DNA from: UBA6107 sp964459385
Lineage (GTDB): Bacteria; Chloroflexota; Anaerolineae; Anaerolineales; Anaerolineaceae
Direction of reading: 5' to 3'
DNA: 64,000 nt
Assembly: GCA_964459385.1 (NCBI GenBank)
Contig: CAYWLG010000002.1
Coordinates: 258,706 to 322,705, forward strand
A program made the translations under genes and the position numbers. Every line of letters begins with the position of its first letter. The stretch's first letter is position 1. Of the stretch, positions 24,606 through 34,158 are shown piece by piece. The notes beneath the pieces were generated by a model. The model made no database searches and was not told the origin of the DNA. It worked only from the letters and a program-made list of their open reading frames with translations.

Positions 24606-27600
24606 ATGCCGATCAACATTTGGCCATCTTATTTCAATATCTGCGTTGCCACTTTTATCTTCTTACTGACATTAGGCATCGCTTTTTATGCCTGGCTGCA
24701 TCGCCACTTGCCGGCCGCCAGAGCGATGATGATGCTTGGCCTCGGCGGTGCTCTTTGGGCAGTGGCTTATCTGCTTGAGTTGACCACACATCCAGTTCAC
24801 CTCAAGCAGTCCTTTGAAAATATTGAATATCTGGCAATATCGATCATTCTGATCTACTACCTGGTTTTTGCCATCAATTACACCCGCAAGCAAGAAAAAC
24901 TCGCTGTCTGGTTTTGGGTGCTGATTGTGCTTGAGCCTATTGCAAACCAGATCGTTCTCTGGCTTGACCCGTTTTTGCATTGGTTTCGCAAAGCCTCTTT
25001 CGTGCAGACCTCCGGCCTCGACTACCCAGGTATCCTGAATAGCACCTACGGGCCCTGGTTTTGGGTTAACCTTATCTATACAGTGTTGTTTTTTGTCGTA
25101 ACACTGGCACTGCTGATCATCAGTTATTTCTCTGCACCGAAATGGTCTCGCAACCGCACCTGGTATCTCATTTTGGCAGTGTTTCTTCCCCTTCTGGTCA
25201 CGATCCTTACCATTCCCAGTTGGGTGATGAATTATCACGATTACCTGCTGAATCTCTCTCTGGCCGTCTCGATGTTCATCATGGCCTGGGGGGTCTTTCA
25301 TACCCGCCTGCTCGATATCGTCCCCATCGCCCGAGAAACTTTGCTCGATCAGGTAAGTGATGCCATTTTGGTACTCGATTCTACCGGCAAGGTCGTTGAT
25401 CTGAACAATGCGGCTCAAGAGCAATTTAATACCTCTCCTCTGGCCTGGATCGGAAAACCCTTCACCGAGATATTGCCTGAATTTGCAGACATCACCCTGG
25501 AAAAGGCAAACACCCAGCCCAGAGTAAAACAGATCGTTCTGGACTCAGACGCGCGATCATACAGTTATGAATTGAAGGTGTCTTCTCTTTATAGCGATAC
25601 CAAGACCCACGCCGGTTGGTTGATCATTTTCCACGACGTCACCGTTCACACCCTGGAAGAAGAAAAATTACGCGCGGCCGAGAACGAAGCCCAGCGGGCC
25701 GTTCAAGAAGCACAGCACCATCAAAATGATTTGAACATCATACGTTCGCTCACCGAGACTTTGAACCAATCCAAGTCAATGCGTCAGGCCCTGCTGCCTG
25801 CACTTGAAGTTATCTCGACTATTTTTCAAGAGGCCGCAATTTGGGTCTTTTTGCAGCCAGATGAAAGCGATCCGGTTCAGAGGATCTCTTTTAGTGCAAA
25901 AAGCGCCACCTCGCCCCTCCATTTTCGCCAAGAAGAAACACAAATTCCCGGCTGCCTGAAAACCCTGCAAACCGGCCACTTACTTCAGCCGGTCGTGCTG
26001 GAATGTGATTGCCTGTCTGAACAGGAAAAGGGTCCCTCCGTATTGCAAAAACATTTGGCCTTTCCGTTGCAGGTGGGAGAAAGACATCTGGGTGTATTAA
26101 ATATTGCCCTGGCAAATGGGCAAATGATCGATGAGGGAGCTGTCTACCTCACCGAATCGCTGTGCAATTCTCTGAGCGTGGCGATCGAACGTGTCATCCA
26201 GTCAAAAGCAGAACATGAGCAAAAACGTTTGGCCATTGCGCAGCAGCAGATCAGCTCTACCCTCACTGCCGCTTTAAATCTGGAAGAGGTGCTTGATCTG
26301 CTGATCGAGCAGGTTAACCGCCTGGTTCCTTATACCTGTGGCAATGTCATGCTGGTGGAAGATCAAACCGCTCGCATCGCCCGCAGCCGGGGATACGAAT
26401 TTTTGGGCCCGGCCTATGTGGCCAGCATGATGACCTGGGTCTTCCCGGTTGAAAACACCAAAAATGTAGCCAGCATTCTTGAAAGCAAGCGGCCGCTCAT
26501 CATTGAAGATATTGCTCTCGACCCCGATTGGGTGCAGATGGAACAGCCCCGCTTGATGCACAGTTGGCTGGGTGCCCCCATCATCATTGATGACCGGGTA
26601 GTGGCCATCTTCTCACTCGAACACAAAGAGAGAGGCTTTTATACCTCAAAAGATGCCGAAAGAATGCAGTCCTTTTGTGCCTCTGCGGCACTGGCAATTC
26701 AAAACGCAACCCTGTTTGAAGAAACCCGCAAACGTGTGCGCGAATTTGAAAGCTTGCAATCCACCATGCAGGATATCACCAGTGAGCTCGATCTGAAACA
26801 ACTCCTGCATGAGATCACCGAAAGGTCAATCGTGCTGCTGGAATCCACTTCGGGGGTGCTGGGACTGGTGAACAATGAGACTCGCTGCATCGACATTGTG
26901 GTGGGCATCAGCCCGGCAGAAGAATTTGCCGGTGAGGTGATCCCCATCGGCAAAGGAGCCATGGGGAATGTAGCACAAGCCTTAAAGCCCCTGGTGATCG
27001 ATGATTATGGCACCTGGCCGAATAAAATCTCTCGTTTTGAAAAAGCGTTCCCACACGCCATGCTTCAAGTTCCCCTTTTAGCCGGTACAGAGCTTTTAGG
27101 GGTGATCGGCGTCGGAGATGCCAACCCCAAACGCAAATATAGCCAAGAAGATATCCGCTTGCTCTCGCTCTTTGCCCAGCAGGCCACCATCGGCATTCGC
27201 AATGCCCGTCTGTTTGCCAAGGCCCGTTTGCAAGCTGAAGAAGCCAACACCTTGCGCGAGGCCAGCAAGATCGTGGCCTCGACTCTGGAACAAAAAGAAG
27301 CCCTGCGCTTGATCTTGAATCAACTCGCCAAGGTGGTTCCCTTTGATACCGCTTCCGTTCTCCTGGAAAAAGAGGGTGAACTCGAGGTGGTGGAAGGCAA
27401 GGGGTTTACAGATGCTTCACCGCTGGTGGGCATTCATATCGAGTTGAATTCCAACCAGCCCGGTGCGGCGGTCTTTACCAGCAAAAAACCTTTGATCGTA
27501 CACAACATGCCGAAAGAATATCCAAAGTTCAGCGAGATCAACCAGCTCCAGATCAAATCCTGGATCGGCGTTCCGCTCATTTATGGCAACCGCACCATCG

Positions 27601-28769
27601 GTATTCTGGCGCTCGATTCGTTCGAGCCGGATCGCTACGATGAAGATCACGCCCGCTTGGCAAGCGCTTTTGCCGGCCATGTGTCCATCGCGCTCGAGAA
27701 TGTGCGCCTTTATCAAACCGCCCTGCAGTCGGCCAAACGCCTGGCTGCCCTCTACAAACTGAGCCAGCATATCAGTTCCAATTTGCAGCCTGAAGAGGTC
27801 TATCACGCCATCCACAAATCCACCAAAGACCTGATGGCCTCCGATTCTTTCATCCTCTCTCTTTACGATGAGAAAACACAAATGATCAACGATGTTTACT
27901 TTGTCGATCATGGTATTCCGCAAAAACTCACCAGCCGCGCACTTGGGGTGGGTTTGGCCACCAAAGTGATTAAAGAGAAAAAGACCATCTTTTACAATAA
28001 CTTCAACCTCAACATGGTCAAACGCACCAATGCAGTGCTGGTGGGCGAAGATAAAGATGATTCGGTGGTTCGTTCTTTGATCATCGTTCCCCTCAAGCTG
28101 GGCAAGAGTGTTCGGGGAATCTTATCTACCCAGAGTTACTCGGCCAATGCTTACTCGCAGGAAGACAAAGAGACGCTCGAATTACTGGCGGCTCACGCGG
28201 TGGTAGCTCTTGAAAACGCACATCTTTTCAGTGAAGTGCAGGAACTGGCCATTACCGATTCTCTCACCAAGATCTATAACCGCCGCCGCTTCTTCGAGTT
28301 GGCTGAGCTGGAATTTGACCGTTCGCGGCGCTACGGCAGCCCTGTTTCTGTGATCATGATGGACATCGACCACTTCAAGCGCGTCAACGATTCGTTTGGG
28401 CATGCAGTGGGAGATGCTGTGCTCGAAAAACTGGCGGGGCTTTGCGCAAAATCGCTGCGCGAGGTGGATGTTTTTGCCCGCTACGGCGGCGAAGAATTCG
28501 TGATCCTGCTGCCTGAAACCACCTCAGAAGAAGCCCATCTCACCGCCGAGCGCATCCGCCAACTGGTGGCCCGCACGCCCATTGACCTCGAAGAGCACAG
28601 CCTCAACGTGACCATGAGCTTTGGCATCGCCGATCTGGACGAGACCTGCCGCAACATCGAAGAATTGCTCGATCGCTCCGACCAGGCGCTCTACCATTCC
28701 AAGCGCACCGGGCGCAACCGGGTGTCGGTCTGGTCACCCACCAGCACCTCTGTACGGCCAACGATCTAA
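24606..28769 (+). CDS. Membrane sensor diguanylate cyclase: 7TM, PAS, five GAF domains, GGDEF
   Basis: A 1387-residue signalling protein. Residues 1-225 hold about seven membrane helices like the histidine-kinase N-terminal 7TM region. PAS is near 230-345 (SDAILVLDSTGKVVDLNNAA), then a short coiled coil and five GAF-like modules to about 1215, each with a closing pattern such as CASAALAIQNATLFEET or ASAFAGHVSIALENVRLY. The GGDEF domain carries an active GGEEF (1294-1298) and an intact inhibitory I-site (Arg1285-Asp1288), so it should make cyclic di-GMP with product inhibition. No EAL or kinase domain is present. The input ligands of the GAF modules are unknown. AGGA precedes the ATG. Confidence 0.92.
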   Translation: MPINIWPSYFNICVATFIFLLTLGIAFYAWLHRHLPAARAMMMLGLGGALWAVAYLLELTTHPVHLKQSFENIEYLAISIILIYYLVFAINYTRKQEKLAVWFWVLIVLEPIANQIVLWLDPFLHWFRKASFVQTSGLDYPGILNSTYGPWFWVNLIYTVLFFVVTLALLIISYFSAPKWSRNRTWYLILAVFLPLLVTILTIPSWVMNYHDYLLNLSLAVSMFIMAWGVFHTRLLDIVPIARETLLDQVSDAILVLDSTGKVVDLNNAAQEQFNTSPLAWIGKPFTEILPEFADITLEKANTQPRVKQIVLDSDARSYSYELKVSSLYSDTKTHAGWLIIFHDVTVHTLEEEKLRAAENEAQRAVQEAQHHQNDLNIIRSLTETLNQSKSMRQALLPALEVISTIFQEAAIWVFLQPDESDPVQRISFSAKSATSPLHFRQEETQIPGCLKTLQTGHLLQPVVLECDCLSEQEKGPSVLQKHLAFPLQVGERHLGVLNIALANGQMIDEGAVYLTESLCNSLSVAIERVIQSKAEHEQKRLAIAQQQISSTLTAALNLEEVLDLLIEQVNRLVPYTCGNVMLVEDQTARIARSRGYEFLGPAYVASMMTWVFPVENTKNVASILESKRPLIIEDIALDPDWVQMEQPRLMHSWLGAPIIIDDRVVAIFSLEHKERGFYTSKDAERMQSFCASAALAIQNATLFEETRKRVREFESLQSTMQDITSELDLKQLLHEITERSIVLLESTSGVLGLVNNETRCIDIVVGISPAEEFAGEVIPIGKGAMGNVAQALKPLVIDDYGTWPNKISRFEKAFPHAMLQVPLLAGTELLGVIGVGDANPKRKYSQEDIRLLSLFAQQATIGIRNARLFAKARLQAEEANTLREASKIVASTLEQKEALRLILNQLAKVVPFDTASVLLEKEGELEVVEGKGFTDASPLVGIHIELNSNQPGAAVFTSKKPLIVHNMPKEYPKFSEINQLQIKSWIGVPLIYGNRTIGILALDSFEPDRYDEDHARLASAFAGHVSIALENVRLYQTALQSAKRLAALYKLSQHISSNLQPEEVYHAIHKSTKDLMASDSFILSLYDEKTQMINDVYFVDHGIPQKLTSRALGVGLATKVIKEKKTIFYNNFNLNMVKRTNAVLVGEDKDDSVVRSLIIVPLKLGKSVRGILSTQSYSANAYSQEDKETLELLAAHAVVALENAHLFSEVQELAITDSLTKIYNRRRFFELAELEFDRSRRYGSPVSVIMMDIDHFKRVNDSFGHAVGDAVLEKLAGLCAKSLREVDVFARYGGEEFVILLPETTSEEAHLTAERIRQLVARTPIDLEEHSLNVTMSFGIADLDETCRNIEELLDRSDQALYHSKRTGRNRVSVWSPTSTSVRPTI

Positions 28770-28777
28770 CCCAACTT

Positions 28778-28801
28778 AAAAGAGGCTTTGGCCTCTTTTT
28801 T
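28778..28801 (+). terminator. Terminator of the diguanylate cyclase gene
   Basis: Stem AAAAGAGGC / GCCTCTTTT with a four-base loop running into TTTTTTATTTT. Confidence 0.85.
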
Positions 28802-28849
28802 ATTTTGACAAACGTTTCTGGCTGCAAAAAATTATTTAGTCGCTTTTAA

Positions 28850-28878
28850 TTGTATTCTTGCGCTTTGCATTCTATAAT
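28850..28878 (+). promoter_or_regulatory. Promoter and structured 5' leader of the LVIVD gene
   Basis: TTGTAT (28850-28855), 17 bases, TATAAT (28873-28878). The leader of about 135 bases contains an imperfect hairpin near 28949-28993 (TTCCCTTCTTTGTT against AACGAAGAAGGGGAA), which may protect the mRNA or tune translation. Confidence 0.6.
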
Positions 28879-29021
28879 TGTTGTAATTAGCGGTGGGAGC
28901 TTAGACGCGGTTTTCACATTTCGTTAAAAAAATAAATGCTCACTTGTTATTCCCTTCTTTGTTTTTAAGATCAATAACGAAGAAGGGGAATTCTTGTACG
29001 GAATCTCGTGGAGGTATTGAG

Positions 29022-32000
29022 ATGGGAAAAAAGCTCGCTTACAGTTTGATCGTCGCTGTTTTGGTGATTTCTTTCGTCTTTACTGGCTTTAGTCCGGCCA
29101 AGGCCGCGCAGGGGACCGCTGAAGATGAATGGCAGCTCATCAGCCAGATCGGCGGCAGCACCCAGGCAGTAGCCGTGATGGGCCGCACCGCCTTTGCAGG
29201 TGTTGGGCTCACCATGAACATAGTCAGTTTTGCCGACCCGGCTCACCCTTCCCAGCTTGGCACAACCCTTCCATTTGGTGCCTTTGTCACGGATATCGCC
29301 GTTTTCGGGTCACGCGCCTACGTGGCTGATGGGGCCGGCGGATTGAGCGCGGTGGATGTAAGCGACACCGCCCATCCCAAAGTGCTTGGCACCTGGGCCT
29401 CTGCTGGGTATGCCGAAGCGGTTGCCGTGCAGGGCAGTCTGGTGGCTCTGGCAGATGGCCCGCTGGGGCTGCGCTTCATTGATTTTTCCGCACCCGCGGC
29501 TCCCAAAGAAATGAGCGCGGCTTTCCCTCTAAACTACGCGCAAGATGTGGCACTTGCGGGGCAGTATGCCTTTGTCGCCGCCGGTGATTCGGGTCTGCTC
29601 ATCGCTGATATCAGCGACTCGGCGCAGCCCGTAGAGGTGGCCAGCCTGGACACATCCGGCTTTGCCTATGGCGTGACAATTTCAGGCTCGTACGCATATA
29701 TCGCGGATGGCTGGGCCGGAATTGAAACAGTGGATATCAGCGACCCCACAGCACCAAAATTACTCGCCACCACCCCGGCCAATGGCTGGGCGCTTTCGGT
29801 TGCGCTTGGCGGGAACCGCCTTTACACCGGCAACGGCGGCATGGGCACCCAGGTCTTTGACCTGTCCGACCCTGCATCTCCACAGCCTGCCGGCATCTAC
29901 AATGAGAACGGTTCTTCCCGTCAGGTAGCGGCTTCAGGCAGTGTGTTCTTTGTGGCCGACACCCTCAAAGGGCTGCGTATGATCGATGCGGCCGATCCTG
30001 ACAACCTCGTTCAATTGGGCATCTATGGCATGCTACCCTACGCCAGGCGCGCTCACCTGAATGGTGACTTCCTCTATGTGAACTCTGCTGTGGATGGTGC
30101 CATGTACGTGATCAATGTGGCCGATCCCTCCCAACCCTACCAGGTGAGCACATTCCAGGCCAACGGCAATGCTTCAGACGTACAGATCAATGGTCAGGCA
30201 GCTTATCTGATGGCATACATGGATACCACCAATTACACGACCGCCATCGATATCAGCGATCCTACAAACTTGAGCCTGATCTCCGCGCTCCCGTTGGGCG
30301 GGGTTACCCCCTCAGACGCAGCGCCGCGTCAGGCAGCCCTGCGCGATAACACGCTTTTCGTGGCGGATGAATTCGGCTTGCGCATCTTCGATGTCAGCGA
30401 CCCGGCCAATATCCGTCAGTATGGCCAGATCCAAACGGATCAGAATGGCAACACCTGTGTGGGTGTCGTTCTCAACGGAGACTATGCTTATCTGGCTGCC
30501 AGCGGGGGCGGGGTGCGCGTCATCGACATTTCTGACGTCAATGACCCCAAAGAGGTAGCCCCCTTTGGCCAGGTGGCCGGTTCGCTGGCCCTGCAAGGCG
30601 ACAAACTGTATATCGGCACTTACGGGGGCGGCGTGCAGATCGCCTCGATCGGTGCCAATGGCGCCTCTTTGAACATGCTGGGCAGCTTCCCGTCTTTGGG
30701 TCAGGTAGAGGATGTTGCTGTCTCTGAGAACGAACTCTTTGTCAACGAGGGGTTGGCCGGCATTCAGGTCTTGGATGTGAGCAATCCGGCCCAGATCGCC
30801 CTGATTCAAACCTTGCAGACCCCCGGTTATGCCTGGAGCGCGGAGGTGAACGGCAATTATTTGTACGTTTCAGATGGCAACGGCGGCCTGCTCATTTACG
30901 CCAAAGCGGGCACACCCTCCTCTTCGGTGGCGTCCCCCACCGTAACCGGTTGGCAAACGACCGGCCTGCCTGTCAGTGATGAGGGCATTCCTCACTTCCC
31001 GGAAGAAGCCCCCGTGCAGGTTCATTCCAGCGAAGTTTGCACGGTGACTTCGAGCGATTTTTCAGGGCCCGGCACCTTGTTTGAATGCCTCAGCCAAATT
31101 CAACCGGGTGGAACCATCGATTTTGACACCAGCGTGTTTTCTCCCACCGCCCCGGCCACGATCATGCTCGAAGGCAATCTGCCCGAATTGACGGCCGGTT
31201 CGATCACAATTGATGGCAGCAATGCCGGGGTCGTTCTCGACGGCAATCATCAGGTTGACCAGGGACTGGTGGTAAGTTCCTCTTACAACACGGTCATGGG
31301 GCTGCAGTTCACCAACTTTAACGGCTGCGGCATTCAGATCGGCTTCCCCGGCACCTACAATACCATTGGTGGCGATCATACCATCGGGGCAGGCCCGGCC
31401 GGCCAGGGCAACGCTTTTTATGGCAACTTTTGTGGGGTCAGCATCGCTTTTTGTCACCACAACACCGTCAAAGGCAACTTCATTGGCACGCTGGCAGGGG
31501 GTACGCAAGCAGGCCCCTATACAGAACAGGGCGTCTACATCGGAAATTACGCCACCTACAATTTCATTGGGGGAGCAAGTGCAGGTGAAAAGAACATCAT
31601 CAGCGGCAATAATCGCGGTGTAGATTTCGCTTCAAACACCTCGATGTATAACACCCTGGCCGGCAATTACGTTGGCACCGACGTCACTGGCACCAAAGCG
31701 ATCCCGAATTACGATTTTGGGGTCATTCTCGAAGTCGGCGCCCGCTTTAACATCGTCGGTGGCACAACTCCTGAAGAACGCAATATCATCAGCGGCAACA
31801 ATTTTGGCCTCACCATTTCGGATGATGAAACGACCCAGAATACTGCCATCGGCAATTACATCGGCACCGACGTCACAGGCACCAAAGCCCTGCCTAACAA
31901 GACCGGCATGACGGTCTATCAGGCACTTTACAACCGCATTGGCGGCGCCCTGCCAGGGGAAGGCAACCTGATCAGCGGCAATAGTGAAAATGCCCTGGCC

Positions 32001-32636
32001 GTTTACGGTATGGGGCCGATCAATGCCATCGTAGAGGGCAACACCCTGGGTCTGGATGTGAACGGCCAGGCACTGCCTAACGGGAATGGCATTTATGTTT
32101 ATGGCGGCTCACACAGCTTCATCGGTGGTCTCTCTGCAAACAGCGGCAATTTGATCAACGGCAGCGATTTCGCCCTACATTTTGAGACCAGCGCGGTCAG
32201 CTACAACTGGGTAGCCGGCAATACGCTCAACAGTAACAACGGTCTCTTGATCGATAACCAGGCCTCCCATATCTTTGCGATCCAGAATGACGCCAGCGGT
32301 TCCAGCACGGGTTACCGGCTGAACAACACCGCCTTTGATACTCTGCGCGGGAACTTAGGAGGTATTGCTTTAGACACGAATGCCAACCAGGGCCTCTCAG
32401 CGCCGCGTCTCAACAGTGATACGGCTGCTACGATAACCGGCACTACCTGTGCCTTCTGCACCGTGGATTTCTTTACGCAGAACCCGGGCGCAATGTCGTA
32501 TCTGGAAGCGGTCACAGCCGACGCATCCGGCGGGTTCACTTTCATCAGCAGTCTGAGCGGCGTTCAGCTCAGCGCCACGGTCACCGATCTGCTGGGTAAC
32601 ACCTCTGCTTTCTCTCCCCTCCTGACGGTGAAGTAG
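29022..32636 (+). CDS. Secreted LVIVD beta-propeller / right-handed beta-helix protein
   Basis: A 1204-residue exported protein with a signal peptide (basic MGKK, hydrophobic core, cleavage near KAAQG). Residues about 35-630 are LVIVD-type repeats, each with a strand such as VDISDPTAPKLLATT or FDVSDPANIRQYGQI, expected to form one or two beta-propellers. Residues about 680-1120 are a parallel beta-helix of the NosD/pectate-lyase type with repeated NxIGG, NIISGNN and GNYIGTDVTGTKA units. A short beta-sandwich tail ends the protein; no cell-wall anchor or membrane helix is seen. It probably binds or degrades surface polysaccharide, or acts structurally; no catalytic set was identified. GGAGG precedes ATG 29022. 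Confidence 0.85.
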   Translation: MGKKLAYSLIVAVLVISFVFTGFSPAKAAQGTAEDEWQLISQIGGSTQAVAVMGRTAFAGVGLTMNIVSFADPAHPSQLGTTLPFGAFVTDIAVFGSRAYVADGAGGLSAVDVSDTAHPKVLGTWASAGYAEAVAVQGSLVALADGPLGLRFIDFSAPAAPKEMSAAFPLNYAQDVALAGQYAFVAAGDSGLLIADISDSAQPVEVASLDTSGFAYGVTISGSYAYIADGWAGIETVDISDPTAPKLLATTPANGWALSVALGGNRLYTGNGGMGTQVFDLSDPASPQPAGIYNENGSSRQVAASGSVFFVADTLKGLRMIDAADPDNLVQLGIYGMLPYARRAHLNGDFLYVNSAVDGAMYVINVADPSQPYQVSTFQANGNASDVQINGQAAYLMAYMDTTNYTTAIDISDPTNLSLISALPLGGVTPSDAAPRQAALRDNTLFVADEFGLRIFDVSDPANIRQYGQIQTDQNGNTCVGVVLNGDYAYLAASGGGVRVIDISDVNDPKEVAPFGQVAGSLALQGDKLYIGTYGGGVQIASIGANGASLNMLGSFPSLGQVEDVAVSENELFVNEGLAGIQVLDVSNPAQIALIQTLQTPGYAWSAEVNGNYLYVSDGNGGLLIYAKAGTPSSSVASPTVTGWQTTGLPVSDEGIPHFPEEAPVQVHSSEVCTVTSSDFSGPGTLFECLSQIQPGGTIDFDTSVFSPTAPATIMLEGNLPELTAGSITIDGSNAGVVLDGNHQVDQGLVVSSSYNTVMGLQFTNFNGCGIQIGFPGTYNTIGGDHTIGAGPAGQGNAFYGNFCGVSIAFCHHNTVKGNFIGTLAGGTQAGPYTEQGVYIGNYATYNFIGGASAGEKNIISGNNRGVDFASNTSMYNTLAGNYVGTDVTGTKAIPNYDFGVILEVGARFNIVGGTTPEERNIISGNNFGLTISDDETTQNTAIGNYIGTDVTGTKALPNKTGMTVYQALYNRIGGALPGEGNLISGNSENALAVYGMGPINAIVEGNTLGLDVNGQALPNGNGIYVYGGSHSFIGGLSANSGNLINGSDFALHFETSAVSYNWVAGNTLNSNNGLLIDNQASHIFAIQNDASGSSTGYRLNNTAFDTLRGNLGGIALDTNANQGLSAPRLNSDTAATITGTTCAFCTVDFFTQNPGAMSYLEAVTADASGGFTFISSLSGVQLSATVTDLLGNTSAFSPLLTVK

Positions 32637-32664
32637 TTCCCGCCAGACGATCAAGATCAACCAA

Positions 32665-32705
32665 AAGAACGTCCGCTGTTCAATCCAGGCGGGCGTTCTT
32701 TTTTT
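32665..32705 (+). terminator. Terminator of the LVIVD gene
   Basis: Twelve-bp stem AAGAACGTCCGC / GCGGGCGTTCTT with one mismatch and a 12-base loop, followed by TTTTTTT. Confidence 0.85.
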
Positions 32706-32739
32706 GTCTGTTCTCAAGCGAGATTCACCCTGCAAACTC

Positions 32740-32798
32740 TTGACAGGGCCTGAAAAATGTCTATAATTTCTTTTCATAATACTATACAGTAGAGTATT
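32740..32798 (+). promoter_or_regulatory. PadR-2 promoter and operator
   Basis: A perfect TTGACA (32740-32745), 16 bases, a perfect TATAAT (32762-32767), then the inverted repeat AATACT-N9-AGTATT (32778-32798) over the transcription start. It is a likely site for autorepression by the PadR protein. Confidence 0.8.
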
Positions 32799-32804
32799 TA
32801 TTTT

Positions 32805-33392
32805 ATGTCAGTCAGACACACGCTTTTAGGCTTGCTATCAAAAACCCCGCAGTATGGCTATGAACTGCGGGCTGCCTTCATGGCATTGGCCGGTGGCGCC
32901 GAAAACTGGGAGGTCAAGCCCGCCCAGATCTACACCACCCTCAACCGCATGGCAGAAGCTGGGCTGATTGAACGAAACGTCAGCGAAGGAGACGGAAGCG
33001 ATGAAAAAGTGGTATTCAGCATCACCCATGCCGGCCGCCAGGAACTGGAGTCGTGGCTTGGTACAGGCAGTCTGGATGACCCGCAGCAGGATGCATTCTT
33101 TCTCAAGCTCATGCTGTCACTCGAGTTGCCGGATGTAGAAGCCGCCCAACTGATACAGACCCAGCGCAGCACGCTCTATAAAGAGCTGCACCGCATCACC
33201 ACGCAGCGCACCCGGTTGGACCCCAAAACCGAGTTGGCGCGCATCCTTTTGATGGACAAGGCCATCATGCATCTGGAAGCGGATCTGCGTTGGTTGGATA
33301 TGATCGAAGCACGTCTAGAAGAAGTGCAAAGCCAGCCGCCCCCTCGCCCCGAACTGCGCCGGCGCGGCAGGCCGTCTAAAAACAATGACTAA
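32805..33392 (+). CDS. PadR family regulator of the MacB-like exporter
   Basis: A 195-residue PadR protein with the N-terminal winged helix (SVRHTLLGLLSKTPQYGYELRAAF, then PAQIYTTLNRMAEAGLIERN and a wing containing KVVFSITHAGRQELESWL) and the C-terminal four-helix Vir-like dimerisation domain, longer than PadR-1. The tail is basic (RRRGRPSKN). It precedes an ABC exporter, the common arrangement in which the regulator senses the exported compound and derepresses the pump. No ribosome binding site is evident before the ATG. The ATPase gene starts 28 bases downstream. Confidence 0.92.
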   Translation: MSVRHTLLGLLSKTPQYGYELRAAFMALAGGAENWEVKPAQIYTTLNRMAEAGLIERNVSEGDGSDEKVVFSITHAGRQELESWLGTGSLDDPQQDAFFLKLMLSLELPDVEAAQLIQTQRSTLYKELHRITTQRTRLDPKTELARILLMDKAIMHLEADLRWLDMIEARLEEVQSQPPPRPELRRRGRPSKNND

Positions 33393-33420
33393 TTCATCCT
33401 TATTTCAACAGGAGTTAAAA

Positions 33421-34154
<734 letters not shown>

Positions 34155-34158
<4 letters not shown>

